NCBI GenBank assembly: GCA_019925095.2
Contig: CM034412.1
Location: 3,658,001-3,722,000, forward strand
Direction: 5' to 3'
DNA length: 64,000 nt
Source: Dendrolimus kikuchii
Lineage: Eukaryota > Arthropoda > Insecta > Lepidoptera > Lasiocampidae
The position numbers were made by a program, and so were the translations under genes. Under the pieces are notes generated by a model. It was not told the DNA's origin and ran no database searches. It was given only the letters and a program-made list of their open reading frames with translations. Shown here one piece after another: positions 30,640 through 43,331 of this stretch (positions within the stretch are counted from its first letter, which is position 1; the number at the start of each line of letters is the position of its first letter).

Positions 30640-30795
30640 CAAGTTGTACAGAATCCTGCCTCTAGCTTACCCACTCTCGCTAGAGCCATAGGTTTGGTGG
30701 AAGAAGACGCTTTTTAGGGTGAAGCTCGCCTTTGTACATCACAACTGTTTTGTACTTTTATATGTAAGTATTCTGTGTACAATAAATAATTTAGA
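30640..30795 (+). mobile_element. Retroelement 3' end (AATAAA-tailed), diverged
   Basis: Has GAAGAAGACGCTTTTTAGGG, a GCTCGCCTTTGTACATCA stretch and TGTGTACAATAAATAA. Same arrangement as 3905-4040 and 49555-49720. Confidence 0.5.
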
Positions 30796-31213
30796 TTTCT
30801 TAATATTTTGAATAAAATAATAAGGTACTTGGGTGCCAACAATAGTAAAATTGCCCCTAATTAAGCATTACCAAGAAACTGATTCAGACTTTTCATTTAT
30901 TATCCGGTGTATATTTGAAATATTTTAACTTTTTTATGGCAACGCCGACTAAACTTTGATGACAATATGAAAAAAATAGATTATTACATCGAAATTAGCC
31001 ATGAGTAAGAATTGTTGTGATAATAGAAAAAAAAATGTTCAGCTACTATTGTGAATTTAAATTAAATGTTTATTATATAAGCACTGCTAACTACATAATA
31101 ATATTTATTCATCACAATTTACTGTATTATATTTTAATAATATTATTTTAAACTTGGTAATAGAGGAAGAAGCGAATGCAGAACGCGTACTAATAAGTTT
31201 ATGTCATCATTAT

Positions 31214-31620
31214 GGGTACGTTCCACTTGTGCCTCACAACGTCCAAAACGACCGTTTAGCCGTTCCACATAGCGACTACGGTCGTTATGGTCGCTGCGAA
31301 AACGTTAATAATGCCGTCATAATTTTCGATCATGCAGCGTTCACAACGACTCATGTCAAGAGGTGGGTCAAAGTGGGCGTTGACCACAGAGTGTTAATTT
31401 TTCGATACGTTGACAAAGGCGCGACATTCAAATTATCCATGCAGCAACCGACTAATGACATTTATGTGTCACGTGTGTGTATGACATTTCGTCGTTAATG
31501 TCATCAACACCTGATAATCCGGTCCACTTGAGTTTATGATTGTAACACCCGCAAACAAGTGAAACGGGAAAAAATGCGGTTGTGAGCGTGGTCAGTGTGA
31601 GCGCCAAGAGGAACGTAGCC
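31214..31620. mobile_element. MITE family G, copy 3
   Basis: Starts GGTACGTTCCACTTGTGCC and ends AAGAGGAACGTAGCC. Same orientation as copy 1. A 114-codon open frame spans it but is not conserved in the other copies. Confidence 0.7.
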
Positions 31621-33482
31621 TATATTAAACCCAACAAAGTATAAAGTTTTGGGAACTTGTTAAACGGTCCTGTTTTCTTGTGTAATAAAAAAAAATGATT
31701 GTTTAATAATGTGCAAAAATTATAATATTTTTTTGTACGAAGAATTGTGCGTTTGTTAGGAAAATCTCAACTGTTTAATTTAATGTGCCTTTTCGAGCTG
31801 CCACAAGCACTCCCTCTTTTAGCATCCATCAGAGACAGACAATTTATTAGATCATGAGACTTGTTTGACTATGTGAATTCACTTCACTTAAATATCTCAT
31901 CACACAATTTCTACTTGACTTTTACGACTAATAGTTATAAAATACTTTCTTTATAATATATAATATTGTTGTGATATCCAAATTACATAAAAAATGAGTA
32001 CATTGTTATATTAATGTGTTTTGTAAATATAACCAAAGAGATTTGCGTACTATTATAAGGTGTTTTCCAACTCGAGTCCTGTCTGGCCCTGTACAAGGGA
32101 CATTAGCGCTAAACGAATAGAATGAAAGTGTATAGGAATGACATAATATAAGCCACCCATTGTTCTAATGCAAATGTATCCATATTAATTGTCTAAATTT
32201 TTAGGTTTATAGTCAACAATAAAGAGTTTTCATTCATTCATTCTTTCATTCACTTACCTGAAAGAGATGTCATTCCCACATATTTTTTATTATCTTCGTT
32301 TAGCGCCAATGCCACTTAAATACAGGGCCTTAAAAGAACTAAGAAGCATGCGCGGTATAGTTTTTCGTAAACAGTGGCACTTATGCGTGTTAATTTCATA
32401 ACTTTCCTCACTCGTGTTGGAACAAACCTGCTATGAATGTTTTCAGCAGAAAAGCGCTTAAAAGCAAAATGGTGTCGATAAACTGACATAATTAAAAAAA
32501 TATTTATCGAACACATAATTGGATGCAGGATTTATGTAATATTTTTAAGAGTTATTATTTAAGTGGACTGATGATATAATGTCTATTCATTTTAGAAATA
32601 TCAAATAATCAAGAAGTTATGACTGTATACAAATGCGAAGAAAATTGTTGCCCGTTTATTCAGTGTTTGCCTAAAAGAATGCGTGGTCCCTCATTTTAGT
32701 ATTCAGTTATGTTCATTATTTGCAAATAGAATATTAGACTCGGATGATTGAATATAAATAAATTTGAGTTTTTTTTTTATATTAAAGTTCCATTTTTGGT
32801 TTTAAGCGCTTTTGTAAGTTGAAAACAGCGGTTGATTTTGCGATGAACATCACATTTTTATGGATGTTATTGATTTTTTTACGGCTTTGTGAGTGTATTG
32901 GCCAAGAAATATGATTCAAAGTTAATATTACACTTTTTTTATTGTAATATGTTACAACTTGTATGTGCCCTATGTTTCATATAATAATTATTTTTAATTT
33001 ATTTCATAATATATAACACATTTAAGCATTTTTCTTGGCAAATATACTCAGTATCGATAGTATGTTAGCTTGTATATCAATTGCAAGACTGTGAAAAACA
33101 AAATTTATAATTTTATAAAATTGCACTTAAGTTAGCTAAGTTTTATTTAAGATGATTTCTCAAATAGTTAAATTAATATGGAGGAACTATGAGCGGAATA
33201 AAACATTGAAAAATTTGATTTCGTTTTATTTTCATTTTTTCCAAACCTGAATTAGTAGTTTTCGAAAGAGAGTGATAGCGGGTAATTACAGAGTACACAA
33301 TTTCTATCAATGTATCGCCTATTTAGATTGATAAGAGCTTAGAGTTAGCTTCTAAGCTTTGGCGTCGAAAATTTTAATAAATTCCAGGTGATAAGTTCAA
33401 AAATATCAAAGAAAATTAGTTTAGACTAGTTTGCTTCCGTAGTTCTTAGTTTACCGTGTATTTTGTATCAAAATTCTTTTTA

Positions 33483-33680
33483 GGATGAATGAATGAAAAC
33501 ACTTTATTGTTCACCAAAAATTAAAACTACTTTCTTAAAACTAAGTACAGTAAATGTTGAACAAAGGGCAGCCTTATCGCTTAAAGCGATCTCTTCCAGG
33601 CAACCCCCTAAACTAAGGACAATACTAAGACAACGGTGGCGGTGAAGACAATAAATAATAAGAAACATTCCAAGCATAAG
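33483..33680 (-). mobile_element. Retroelement 3' end, reverse copy
   Basis: GAATGAATGAAAACACTTTA, then CTTATCGCTTAAAGCGATCT followed by CTTCCAGGCAACCCCC. This is the reverse complement of the ends at 3905-4040 and 49555-49720, with a tail of simple repeats on the left. Confidence 0.65.
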
Positions 33681-34625
33681 TAAAAAGTAAATAAATAAAT
33701 AATAATATACTTTATATACTATACAAAAATAAGATATATCATACTATATATATATAGAATCAGCAGCATGCATAGGATTACTTTGACAAACGTTTGGACT
33801 AATGCAACTGTCGCATTCCCCATTCATCATAATAGTAAGTAATTTTTCAAATTGTACAGTAATTCAACTAGCTTTTATCTGGTGCCAGACAATAACCAGA
33901 TTCATAAAATAGAGGATCACAATATAAATTAAATATTATAATAAAACTAGGAAATGCCCGCGACTTCGTCTACCCTTGACTTGAAATTCCGAGAAAATTT
34001 CCCGCGGGATTCCCAGGATAAAAAGCTGTCAATAAATGAACACCGCATCGAAATCAGCCCAGTAGTTTTACACGAATCCCGAACAAACAAGAAATCCAGA
34101 AAAAATTCAACGTGTTCTCCATCGTTTATATAGTCTATTCCAGTTTTTTTTTAAATGGTTTTAATGTACAGAGACGGCATGTTCAGAATTTTATAATATT
34201 ATAGATAAGCCATTGATTCTCAACCTAGAGTCGCGTTTGTTATTAAAGGGGATCGCAGTCTATTGAAAAAATAAGATATATTATAAATAAAACGCATGAA
34301 TAAATTTTTAATTAGAATATTATCATTTGGAGTAAAGGGGTTTTTTAGGGGGTCACGACATAAAATCGTAGAGTAACAATGCAATAAGGTTTAAGTATTA
34401 TGATGTAGCTGTTAATAAGTATCTGCTATTTACAGTACGTTCCTTATATTAGGGTATGTCATTATTCCATAAACAATTATAACGACGCCGAAAATATTAA
34501 AAATATAACGTCAAGCACTAATGTCAAATCAAATTGTCGTTTTCCATTTTGCGGCGCGTGTGTTTTGCATTATACATTTTATATTTTCGGTTGTTAGATT
34601 TGAGTTTCATTAAAAACTAAACAAA

Positions 34626-34627
34626 AT
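34626..34627 (+). CDS. SmD2: SmD2 exon 1 coding part (AT of the split start codon)
   Basis: 5' UTR about 34580-34625, then AT, then donor GTACGT at 34628. Chosen because AT|G GCG ACC restores the standard SmD2 N-terminus in frame. The transcription start was not located. Confidence 0.8.
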
Positions 34628-36535
34628 GTACGTAGATGGTGATCCCATGTTACTACTGGTGTATACATTTTATAAGAAATAATTAATAACAGTAATTTCC
34701 GTTTTAGGGCGACCACCGCGAAACCACGCTCGGAGATGACTCTTGAGGAATTATCCAAAATTGAAGATGAAGAATTCAGTACTGGACCTCTTTCAGTGCT
34801 CACACAATCAGTAAAGAACAACACACAGGTGCTGATAAACTGCCGTAATAATAAGAAGTTACTGGGCCGTGTGAAGGCGTTCGACCGGCATTGCAACATG
34901 GTACTCGAGAACGTCAAGGAAATGTGGACCGAAGTTCCCAGACTCGGTAAAGGGAAGAAGGTACGGTCTTATATTGATTTATTGTGGCTAATTTATGTAT
35001 TTGTTATATCATGAACTTAGTATGGTATTTTTATATTTCGGAGTGCTAATTTTTTAGCGTTAATTCCATGGCTGGCGGGAATACAATGATATCCAAAATA
35101 CATGTTTTTTAAAAGTTAACTATAATCTTACCGAATCATAACTTTATCTTATATCACTATATCATATCATATCATAATTCGATAGATCATCATACTATTT
35201 TTCTTCTTCCTCTTTATGATTAACTTCTGATTTTACAGAATTCAACTGCCTCATTACAAAATCTAGTACAGTGTGTCAAAAATTGAAATGTGCCTTGACA
35301 CAAGTTAGCTCACAAGTGTTTATTGTAGAAGCAAAACAAAGATTTATGTTTTTATAATAGCAGCCTATAAAAGTTCCACTGCTGGGTTCGGACCTCCCAC
35401 TATAGAGGAACGGACAGTATACCCGCCACTCTTGTCCAAGGCGGCTTGGCAGGTTTGACACATTGGTTATCTCAATGTGCAGGTTGCATCACAATATTTT
35501 CCTTCACCGTTATTAGCATTTAGTAATTGTAACAATATGCACATTTGGTCAGAAAACTACCTAAGCGGTGCATGTGTTCCAGCCAGGATCAAACCTGCGC
35601 CCTTTGGGCCTGGGACGCGTGCGTTAGCCATTATGCTACCAAACCTTATGTATTTGCAGGGATGTATTTAATTATGTTGATTTTTTAAATATTGTGATTC
35701 TTAATTTAAATTGACGAAAACTATGAAGTAGGCGCATAAAGAAAGAAGTGTTTGATTGTTAACTCAAAACAGCTTGTATAGCTTAGGTTTTGTACAAGAT
35801 TTTATGCAGGTTCTGTCAACTTTTATTGTAATGGACAGTGAGAAATGTGAAAGAAGTGCTATGCAAGCCTGGATAGTAGATAAAAAATGTCAAAATTCAA
35901 GAAGCATTTAAGTTTTGCATGTACTAATGTGATGATAATTCACAAATTTTTACTCATATTTTGTACTGTTGCACTTTATGTAATGTGTATATTTATTTCT
36001 ATGCTTTATTTCTTAAAACTTATTCTATTGAAATGACCTAATAACTAATAAATAGAATTTTTAAGGAATGTAGTAAGCAATTTTATTTTATAAAACACAA
36101 TATTGACTGTTGAAATAGGGTAGTTGACAGTCGAATTAACAGAAATACTTTTTAAAATTATAAAAAAAACTTTATCATCTTACAAAATGTCCCAGCCACA
36201 GATTTTGTACAAGTGTCGCAAATTATGGTGTCTATATCTCTATTCTATAATGATATTTTAAAGTTTTGATGATCGCACGGTATTTGAACACCCACTCTTT
36301 TATATGGAGATTGTTTCAGAATATATGTGCAATGGGGGTACCATTGTCAGATGCTAGGTTTTAAAATGGAGCAGCCAGGATAGACGAGATTATAGTTGTA
36401 TCTATAGAATCTCATACTTTTTGTTCACAGGGCAAAGCTGTCAACAAAGACAAGTTCATATCAAAGATGTTCCTGCGAGGTGATTCTGTCATCCTTGTGG
36501 TGCGAAATCCACTAGCCACTGCTGCAGGGAAATAG
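34626..36535 (+). CDS. SmD2: Small nuclear ribonucleoprotein Sm D2
   Basis: Core Sm-ring protein of the U1, U2, U4 and U5 snRNPs, acting in nuclear pre-mRNA splicing. Coding parts: 34626-34627 (AT), 34708-34960, 36431-36535; 119 aa, against 118 in human SNRPD2. The protein starts [18 protein letters not shown] and contains [40 protein letters not shown] (Sm1) and [18 protein letters not shown] (Sm2), nearly identical to animal SmD2. The start ATG is split: exon 1 ends ...AAAAT before GTACGT, and exon 2 begins with G after GTTTTAG. If this intron were kept, ATGTACGTAG would read Met-Tyr-Val-stop-like short frames. An internal ATG at 34736 exists but would drop ten residues. Ubiquitous expression is expected. 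Confidence 0.95.
34708..34960 (+). CDS. SmD2: SmD2 exon 2 (Sm1 region)
   Basis: Acceptor GTTTTAG ends at 34707, donor GTACGG at 34961. Encodes the N-terminal helix, the whole Sm1 motif and the basic loop RLGKGKK. Phase 0 out. Confidence 0.97.
34961..36430 (+). other. SmD2 intron 2; one SINE
   Basis: No gene. tRNA-derived SINE at 35352-35645, otherwise AT-rich. Near 35900-35925 TTTAAGTTTTGCATGTAC resembles a MITE C end. Confidence 0.6.
35352..35645 (-). mobile_element. tRNA-derived SINE (family B), copy 2
   Basis: - strand head: TTTGGTAGCATAATGGC (A-box-like) and AGGTTTGATCCTGG (B-box-like). Body shared with 1525-1818, including CGGACAGTATACCCGCCA on the + strand and ATTTTCCTTCACCGTT. The B-box is more decayed than in copy 1. 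Confidence 0.8.
36431..36535 (+). CDS. SmD2: SmD2 exon 3 (Sm2 region)
   Basis: Acceptor TTGTTCACAG ends at 36430. Encodes [20 protein letters not shown], then [14 protein letters not shown] and TAG at 36533-36535. The Sm2 motif RGDSVILV is intact. Confidence 0.97.
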   Translation, partial: GKAVNKDKFISKMFLRGDSVILVVRNPLATAAGK

Positions 36536-36965
36536 AATCATTAAGTAATATTAACTTATACAACCAAGTTGGGTTAATATGTTCTTACTTAACTGGTTTT
36601 TTAATGAGAAATATTTAAGTATACCTATATTATTACTATTTAAGAAATTTCATACTTTTTCTACTCATAAAGTGTAGTAGTGTATTGTCTAATATGTATT
36701 CTGAAACAGATGCCATTTTATCTGTGAAGTTTTGTAGTATATCTACATTTTTAGTCTTAAAGCCGTTAAAATATTATCCTGTAAGTGAAGATCGGTTTAA
36801 TTTTCTCTTGATGTAATTGTTTTGTCCTGTCAATGAAGAAGCTGTTTTAGTTTCCATTTGATGCAAATTGTGACCAGTTTGTGTTGATTAATCTGCCTCA
36901 AATATTTTCTCTTTCTTGGTTGTATTTCTATTTTGTAAGGTTAATTTTCATTTGTGATTATATGT

Positions 36966-36971
36966 AATAAA
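36966..36971 (+). terminator. Poly(A) signal candidate for SmD2
   Basis: AATAAA 431 nt after the stop; an earlier AATAAA was not seen in the 3' flank. The downstream region is T/G-rich. Confidence 0.45.
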
Positions 36972-39900
36972 TAAGTACACAGCAGTATTTGTCTTGCTTT
37001 CATTGCCCTGCTGATAATGTGATGGGCATTATACCCACTACCATAAAAGCAAGTGTGCTATGCTCAATGTGATTGTTACACTGTATCCAATCATTTATGG
37101 CCGGTTTCAAGATCTTAGGCCAATACTAGATGGTTCATGTTTGTCTTTCAAATTAGAAGAATCAACCAGTGATTCATATAAACACAAACTTGGATAATTT
37201 ATGGCCGGTCCTATATCTTAATATTTATTCACTTGTTATCATATAATATGTATAACATACCACACCGTGATCAAGAAGGCGGCCCCTCCATTGCACTGCG
37301 GTGGGGTTGACCCCTGCGATTACCCCTAATGTGGGTAACTCGGACGCGCAATTTTTGGTAGTGGGGACTGCGTACGCGCTGTCCCCTCCCTGAACTCTAA
37401 AAACTTACAGGATTCCTGAGCAATATATTGATAATGGTTGTCTGGAAGAGGGTGATAAGTCTGCCTGCCCATTGTGCACATTAGGATATTTTTAGGTGTT
37501 TTCTGTAATGGAGTACAATAGTGTTTGACATTACTTGTATGTATTATACTAAGTAGAGTCATGCCAGCGTCATAATCATAATAACAGCTTTTAATGCCTG
37601 TTCTTGGTGTGAAACCACGCTCTCCAAAAATATCGACTTGAAACGGCCAGCCTTGTGCGACGATTGAGTTCCGAAAGCCCACTTCTCCCTCTTATTACAA
37701 TCCGATCCTAAGGACTGACAACGCGTTGGTTTCACCCTTGGTGTTGCCAACGTTTATAGGCGACGGTAACCACTTGCCATAAGCTGGGCTGTCTGCTTTT
37801 TTGGCAGTTTCGCATTAAAAAGACACGATCTTCCGATAGGCAAATGGACAGTTGGTAAGATACATGAAGAGGCCATCATGTCATTGAATACTGTCGTATG
37901 CTTTCAGTTCTGTGCTGTTCGATTAAATTCAATTTGATTGATCTGTCTAATATCAACGTTACTATCGATGACATTGAATAAAAAGAAGTAGACAAGGGAT
38001 TAAGGCTCTGCGAGTGGCACGTAAAATCTGAGCTAACTAGCAAACTCGGAGCTCAGTCTAGCGTCGGCGTCAACGGAGCGGAGGACCGTACGACGCCCAC
38101 AAAATATACTCTTCTCTTTTTCGCTTGCGCAAAACAAGGCACGTTGTCTTACTTATACACGTGTTGTAATGTAGTGTGACAGTACAATGTTACATTATCT
38201 ATGTGTGCGTCAATGTGCCATTTCTAAAGCTAGAATCCTATAGAGGTACCATGTCTACTTCTTTTTATTCAAATGTCATTGGTTACTATTTACTCACTTG
38301 CCGTCTGTAGTTTTGCCATTAATTGTATGGAACCAAATTTTAATTGATGAACCGTTTTATACTGGCTTTAGCGATGAATTCAAACAACATTAACGTAGTT
38401 ACGCAAAAAAAGGTGAAATAAATAAAACGCAGAAATCAGATATAAAAATTTATATTATAGGAAATATTTTGGATTCAACAACATCTTTATATTGTGCGAC
38501 GCGAACGCCTCCGTCACGAGCGCTTGTCAATGGCACATCGTCGGGTTAAACACGCGTCAACGCCGTGTACGGCGTTAAATTAACAATTTGAGCCCCTTGT
38601 CTTTGTTACGATAATGGGTTGTTTCAAATGCGCTGTCGGTTTCAAAGGCACGTTCATAAATCGACATAGACATATTTTTTACGTATACAACGTCAACTGT
38701 CATGACATGTTACTGAGCCTTGAATAGCCGCTCAACGCTAGTCGCTCAGAACACTAACTAAAGCTATAGAAAGCGTGCTAAAACAAAAACTATTATTTAT
38801 ATTGTTTCGGATGAGCCAATGGATTTTAAACCTAATTAACTTGAAATACATCCTCTTAGACAGACACTTACGTATAGGACGGTATCTATATCTTCCTATT
38901 CACTTGCCTTAACATCGGCTGATATTTGCCATGTATGCGCTCATATCAAATTTTAACCGATAATTAAAGCAAATGACGTATTGGTAAAAGATAGCAACGG
39001 GCCATTAATCGACAACATAATACTTAACTGGAAAATTACAATTAAAATATTGAATCAGTGATAAGTAATTTTTTACTTTAACTAATATAAATCAGACTTC
39101 AGACACAAGCAGGTATTTTTACAGTCAAATTAACAGAGGTACTTTTCTATGAGCATGCAAAATCTTTTGGAATGGGTGTAAAAACTTACGTAACGAATAT
39201 ACGACTGTATATGCATCCCACTCTAACGCGTTATCAACATCATAAGTGAGAATAGTGCGGATCTATTTTGCAGCCATTTTAATACGGTTTCTATAGCTTT
39301 TTAGTTATTGTTCTGTCGTAACGGAGACGTCACCACAAATGTGTGTTACAAATGGCGTGTTAATACAAATTGTCATCCATTCTTTCACCTACTATTGATA
39401 GAAAATTTCATTACTTTTATTATGTTTATTTCAAGTTTAAATCGGTAGCGATCTGTTTTCAGTATGCTCACTTCCACGGCAGCAAGCAGGAAAGTGGGCA
39501 GAGCGAGTATGTGGACATCACTTAAACATTCGATTCAACTTAAGTAAATTTATTTAAATAAAATTCCAACATTTGCACGTCCAACGACTGGTAATGACAT
39601 TTCTATTATAACACATAATTGTACCGTGTCATTTCCATATAAATATTATTATTATTCTATATTCGCGCTGCCCACTTCGCTCGCTGCCGTAGAAGTAGGC
39701 ATAATGTATGGACAGCAAGTTATAGAAACTAGCCATAGTCGGTCACACTCATACCAATGTTATTTCGTTGTCAACAATCAGAGGTACCAACATTATCACT
39801 TCCCACGAAAAAACGCCCCCTCCAAACGCCTCAAAAACACCCGCCTTATTGCGACATATCACATACATCAAGCGTCCGTTGATCCCTAATTGCAGGTAAA

Positions 39901-40299
39901 GAAAAAAAAAACGAGTTAAAAAAAAAGAACTTGATTTCTCCGGTATAATAATGCGCTTTCAGTTTTTTTTTTGCCTAACTATATACTAACACTTAAATGA
40001 CTAAACTCACGCACTCACGCACGCACGCACGCATACACGCATCCAACGCACGCACGCACTTTTAAACTAGAACTCACGGGATAATATTTTACATTGATAT
40101 CGCATTCTCTTATAGGGGTGTAGCCAATTCCGTATACACTAATATTGCTTCAGAAGCAATTGATAACAAATTCTCCTCGTTTCACTTGAAATCATGTTTT
40201 TTTATTCACAGCCGGTTCCTATACCTTAAGGAGTTACCTAAATTACGAGTTCGCTTACTCGCTCATGTATTACCACACTTTTGCTTATTTGTAATTTAC

Positions 40300-40555
40300 A
40301 AATAAGCAAAATTTACTCACAACAAATCTGTATTACTGTATGTCTCTAATCTCAGCAACTACTGGTCTGATTTGAAAAATTCTTTCAGTGTTAGATAGCC
40401 CATTTATCGAGGAAGACTATAGGTTATATATCATCATCCTAAGACCAATAGGAGCGGAGCACCACCGAAGAATGTTTCAAAATCGGGTTTTTTTTAACTT
40501 AATTTTTTTTTACTATTCCACGCGGATGAAATCTCGGGCAGAAGTTATTTATATA
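40300..40555. mobile_element. RTE-like 3' end, inverted copy at 62230-62460
   Basis: Shares AGACCAATAGGAGCGGAGCA, TTCAAAATCGGGTTTTTTTT and ATTCCACGCGGATGAA with 62230-62460 in reverse complement. No coding frame remains. Confidence 0.6.
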
Positions 40556-41428
40556 TAATTATAAATAAGATAAATAGACGTTTCACAAAAAAAAAGTGAT
40601 TCAGACAAGGTTTCATTAGGTTTGTTTTTTCATAATAATTGATTTTCATACATAGAAATGTATGTAAAATCAAAACTATGCGAAATATTTATATTTTTGT
40701 TTGAGTATTATGGAATACCGGATTCGTAGCAAGTAAATTCTGCAAGTTTACATTTTCAAAAATGTGGTAATGTGCGAGGTAGAGATGTCCATTTAGGCCC
40801 CTTCAGCTTATATTAGGCGGTTGTTCATCTCCTTTTTTCAATTTGAACGAATCAACCAGCGAACCATAAATAACGGGAGCAGACCAATAATCTCTCTGTC
40901 CTTGCGAATTGTAAGCTTACAGCTCGGTCAGGTCAACTTTACAGAACGACTTATAATAATCCTTAACCCTTCAGCTCACTATTAGCACATATGTGTCCGC
41001 GATGAGAGTGCAGATCGCGTTTGTGCACGTGATCGTTAATTGTGTTGTTGTCTCACTCTGTTTATATAGGAGTTGTATGATTTGTATGAAATGGGTATAT
41101 TTTCTTGATATATTACGAGATGGTGATAGTGCTAGTCTTGCGGCTTTTGGAAGAGCTGAAGGGTTAAATTTCATAGCTCCGAAGACACAACGAAAACAGG
41201 GATGCGGACACATGTTACATGTTAAATTCTATTACTTCTACATATAAAAGAATAGGCGTCAAAATAACATCTCATCATCTAAATTTTAAAATGTTATGGT
41301 AGAAATATTTGTAATTATTTTTTACCCCCCAAAACTCATAATGAGATCAGGTGCAAACCTGAAATGACTGCATCGTAGCGTTTATCATAATTATATCAAA
41401 ATAGAGAGATTTTTTTTATTTCGTATGA

Positions 41429-41497
41429 AAGAATTTATTGTTGTTGTCTCACTCTGTTCAATCCTATATAAACAGAGTGAGACGACAACAAATAATC
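41429..41497. repeat. Short near-perfect hairpin
   Basis: Arms TTGTTGTTGTCTCACTCTGT and ACAGAGTGAGACGACAACAA are separated by about 17 bp. A related single arm lies near 41043. May be the collapsed ends of a small element. Confidence 0.8.
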
Positions 41498-41635
41498 GTT
41501 TCGTTTTAAATTCAAGCACAAATTTGTGCTATATGGGTTGTTTACCAAGTTTAGAGCGCGACGCTAAGTCTCGAATCGCACACGTATTTGTGCTAAACCG
41601 AGCTTTTGTGGTACATTAATTAATATTTACTTCTG

Positions 41636-41659
41636 CCTACTTATGACGTCATAAGTAGG
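41636..41659. repeat. 24-bp perfect palindrome with CRE core
   Basis: CCTACTTATGAC and its exact inverse meet at 41647/41648, giving the central TGACGTCA, a CREB/ATF consensus. Any binding is inference only. Confidence 0.85.
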
Positions 41660-41700
41660 TACGCTCGTACAAAATCTACGAGACTACGACGTTCTGTAAG

Positions 41701-42267
41701 GGGCCATCCACAAATTGCGTCACACGAATTTCATAATTTTTTTGTCCCCTTCCCCCCCCCTGAGACTCCGCCCTCCCTAGTGTGACATCGCACATTTTGC
41801 AACTTTACATCCAGGAATTATTAAATTAAAACAGCAGTCCCGTAATTAGCTTAAATATATTAGACATGGTCTTAGGCATGACACAAGTGCTATATGAATT
41901 TATTTTAATTTATAGATATACGTTATTTCTTTCGTTGTGTGTGTTGCTACAATGATTTTATGTATGTATGTGTTATTTAAATTATTGCTTTATTATATTT
42001 GTTTTTAGTCTGCAATTCAATTACCTTTATTAAACTTCATTATACTGTATATACTGTTGTTGTATTGTCCACCGTGACTCCATTTTATGGTCCCAGATCG
42101 AAGAACGGCGCTAGTCCTTGTTGGCTAGCATTATGCTGAGACTTTCTAGTCTTTCTATTTATATTACCTTAGTTTTTGTCTAAAATGAAATAATTTAATT
42201 CTTTCTGACGTCACGAAATTTAGGACAAACCCCCCCCCGCTAACGGGTGACGCAATTTATGGAGGGC
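41701..42267. mobile_element. MITE with GGGCCATCCACAAATTGCGT ends
   Basis: Left GGGCCATCCACAAATTGCGT then CACACGAATTTC. Right is the inverse: GACGTCACGAAATTT ... GGGTGACGCAATTTATGGAG then GGC. C-rich and G-poor runs sit just inside both ends. No transposase. Confidence 0.8.
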
Positions 42268-42589
42268 TAAGTTTATAAAAGTATCCCGCACGATTCGACT
42301 GTCCGCATCCCTATTGGTTTCAACATTGAGAAGTTCTTGAGACATGAACTATGTTGGGAGTACATTGGTCACCTACCAAAATTTAAAATTAATCTCGAAA
42401 CAAGCCTCCTAGAATGGTCCGTGGAGTGAAAGTGACGATTGCAAGTGAAACAGGAGCTTGCAAAGGCATTATTTAAATTACACTTTATCACAATAATGAG
42501 AGTAGAACACGTGAGTAGATGAGGGAGACATGATACATTTATAGTGAGAAAAGTGACATCAATAACATTTTGCCTTGGTACCTAACCTT

Positions 42590-42785
42590 TTTTTATATTA
42601 AAAATACCGAGGTCCACTCCATTGCTTTGTGGGACATCAAACATTTTTAAAGCTTTAATATTTCGCAATAACCAATCACAAGTAAATATGTTTAAAAAAT
42701 AAATTACAACCATTTTTTAAACAATGTTACAAGATTTCTTTTTACAATAAAAAAGGGGGCAAGACGCGTAAGGCTACACAAAAAC
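42590..42785. repeat. ~190-bp direct repeat, left copy
   Basis: From TTATATTAAAAATACCGAGG to GCAAGACGCGTAAGGCTACA, almost identical to 44683-44888 in the same orientation. Its ends are not TG...CA, so it is not an obvious LTR pair. Confidence 0.85.
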
Positions 42786-42859
42786 TTGCCTCTTTCACCA
42801 CTTTATTAAATTCATTAAAATGTTTTCCAACACATTTGCTCAAATAATGCAATTACATC

Positions 42860-43331
42860 TAGGGTTGCCAACCATACTTCATAATAACGTATGCTATTTT
42901 ATTTTTGGTAAAAATACTTTATACTTTTAAAGAATATGAAAATACTCTATTTCCAATATTTACTCTGATACGTAAAATGAAACACTTAAACGGATAATTA
43001 CTGGATTATTATCGATCCAACTTTTACTGAAAGAGTTTATTCAGTAATTAATCTAAAATGGAGAGAAGAAAGCAACAGGACATCTATATATTTAATAAAA
43101 AAATGAATTGTTTATTTATCTAAATTTAAATTGGGAATGTAAAGGTAACTTCCAGAAATTTAAGGATAATGAAACTTGTTAATGTGTGCTAGAAGCACAC
43201 AAAAATAGCGTCTACAAGAGAAGAAATAAATAAAATTTTGAAAAATACTTTTTTTTCTTCCAAATACTTTATTTTTGCCCTACTTAAAAAATGTAATACG
43301 TTATTTTTCTCAAAAATAGTTGGCAACCCTA
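42860..43331. mobile_element. TIR element TAGGGTTGCCAAC
   Basis: Ends TAGGGTTGCCAACCATACTT and AAAATAGTTGGCAACCCTA are inverse. The interior is AT-rich, with repeated ATACTTTAT-type motifs near both ends. Possibly hAT-like; target duplication not established. Confidence 0.7.

Larger units (their letters stand above)
25493..34625. other. Intergenic DNA between ADAM and SmD2
   Basis: No convincing gene. Holds a family A retroposon (26219-26520), MITE C (27332-27868), MITE G (28706-28965 and 31214-31620), a repeat near 29090-29240 also seen near 39180-39310, retroelement ends (30640-30795, 33483-33680), a small inverted pair (about 32095-32315) and an RTE-like end (33945-34120). Open frames of up to 114 codons here fall in or near repeats. 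Confidence 0.6.

Noticed and set aside
31154..31498. 114-codon + strand frame
   Set aside because: Falls inside a GC-rich MITE (family G) and is not conserved in its other copies.
39469..39531. Apparent terminal exon: acceptor TTTTCAG then YAHFHGSKQESG and SEYVDIT-stop
   Set aside because: The same sequence occurs inverted at about 39665-39705, so it is the end of an inverted-repeat element; no upstream exon found.
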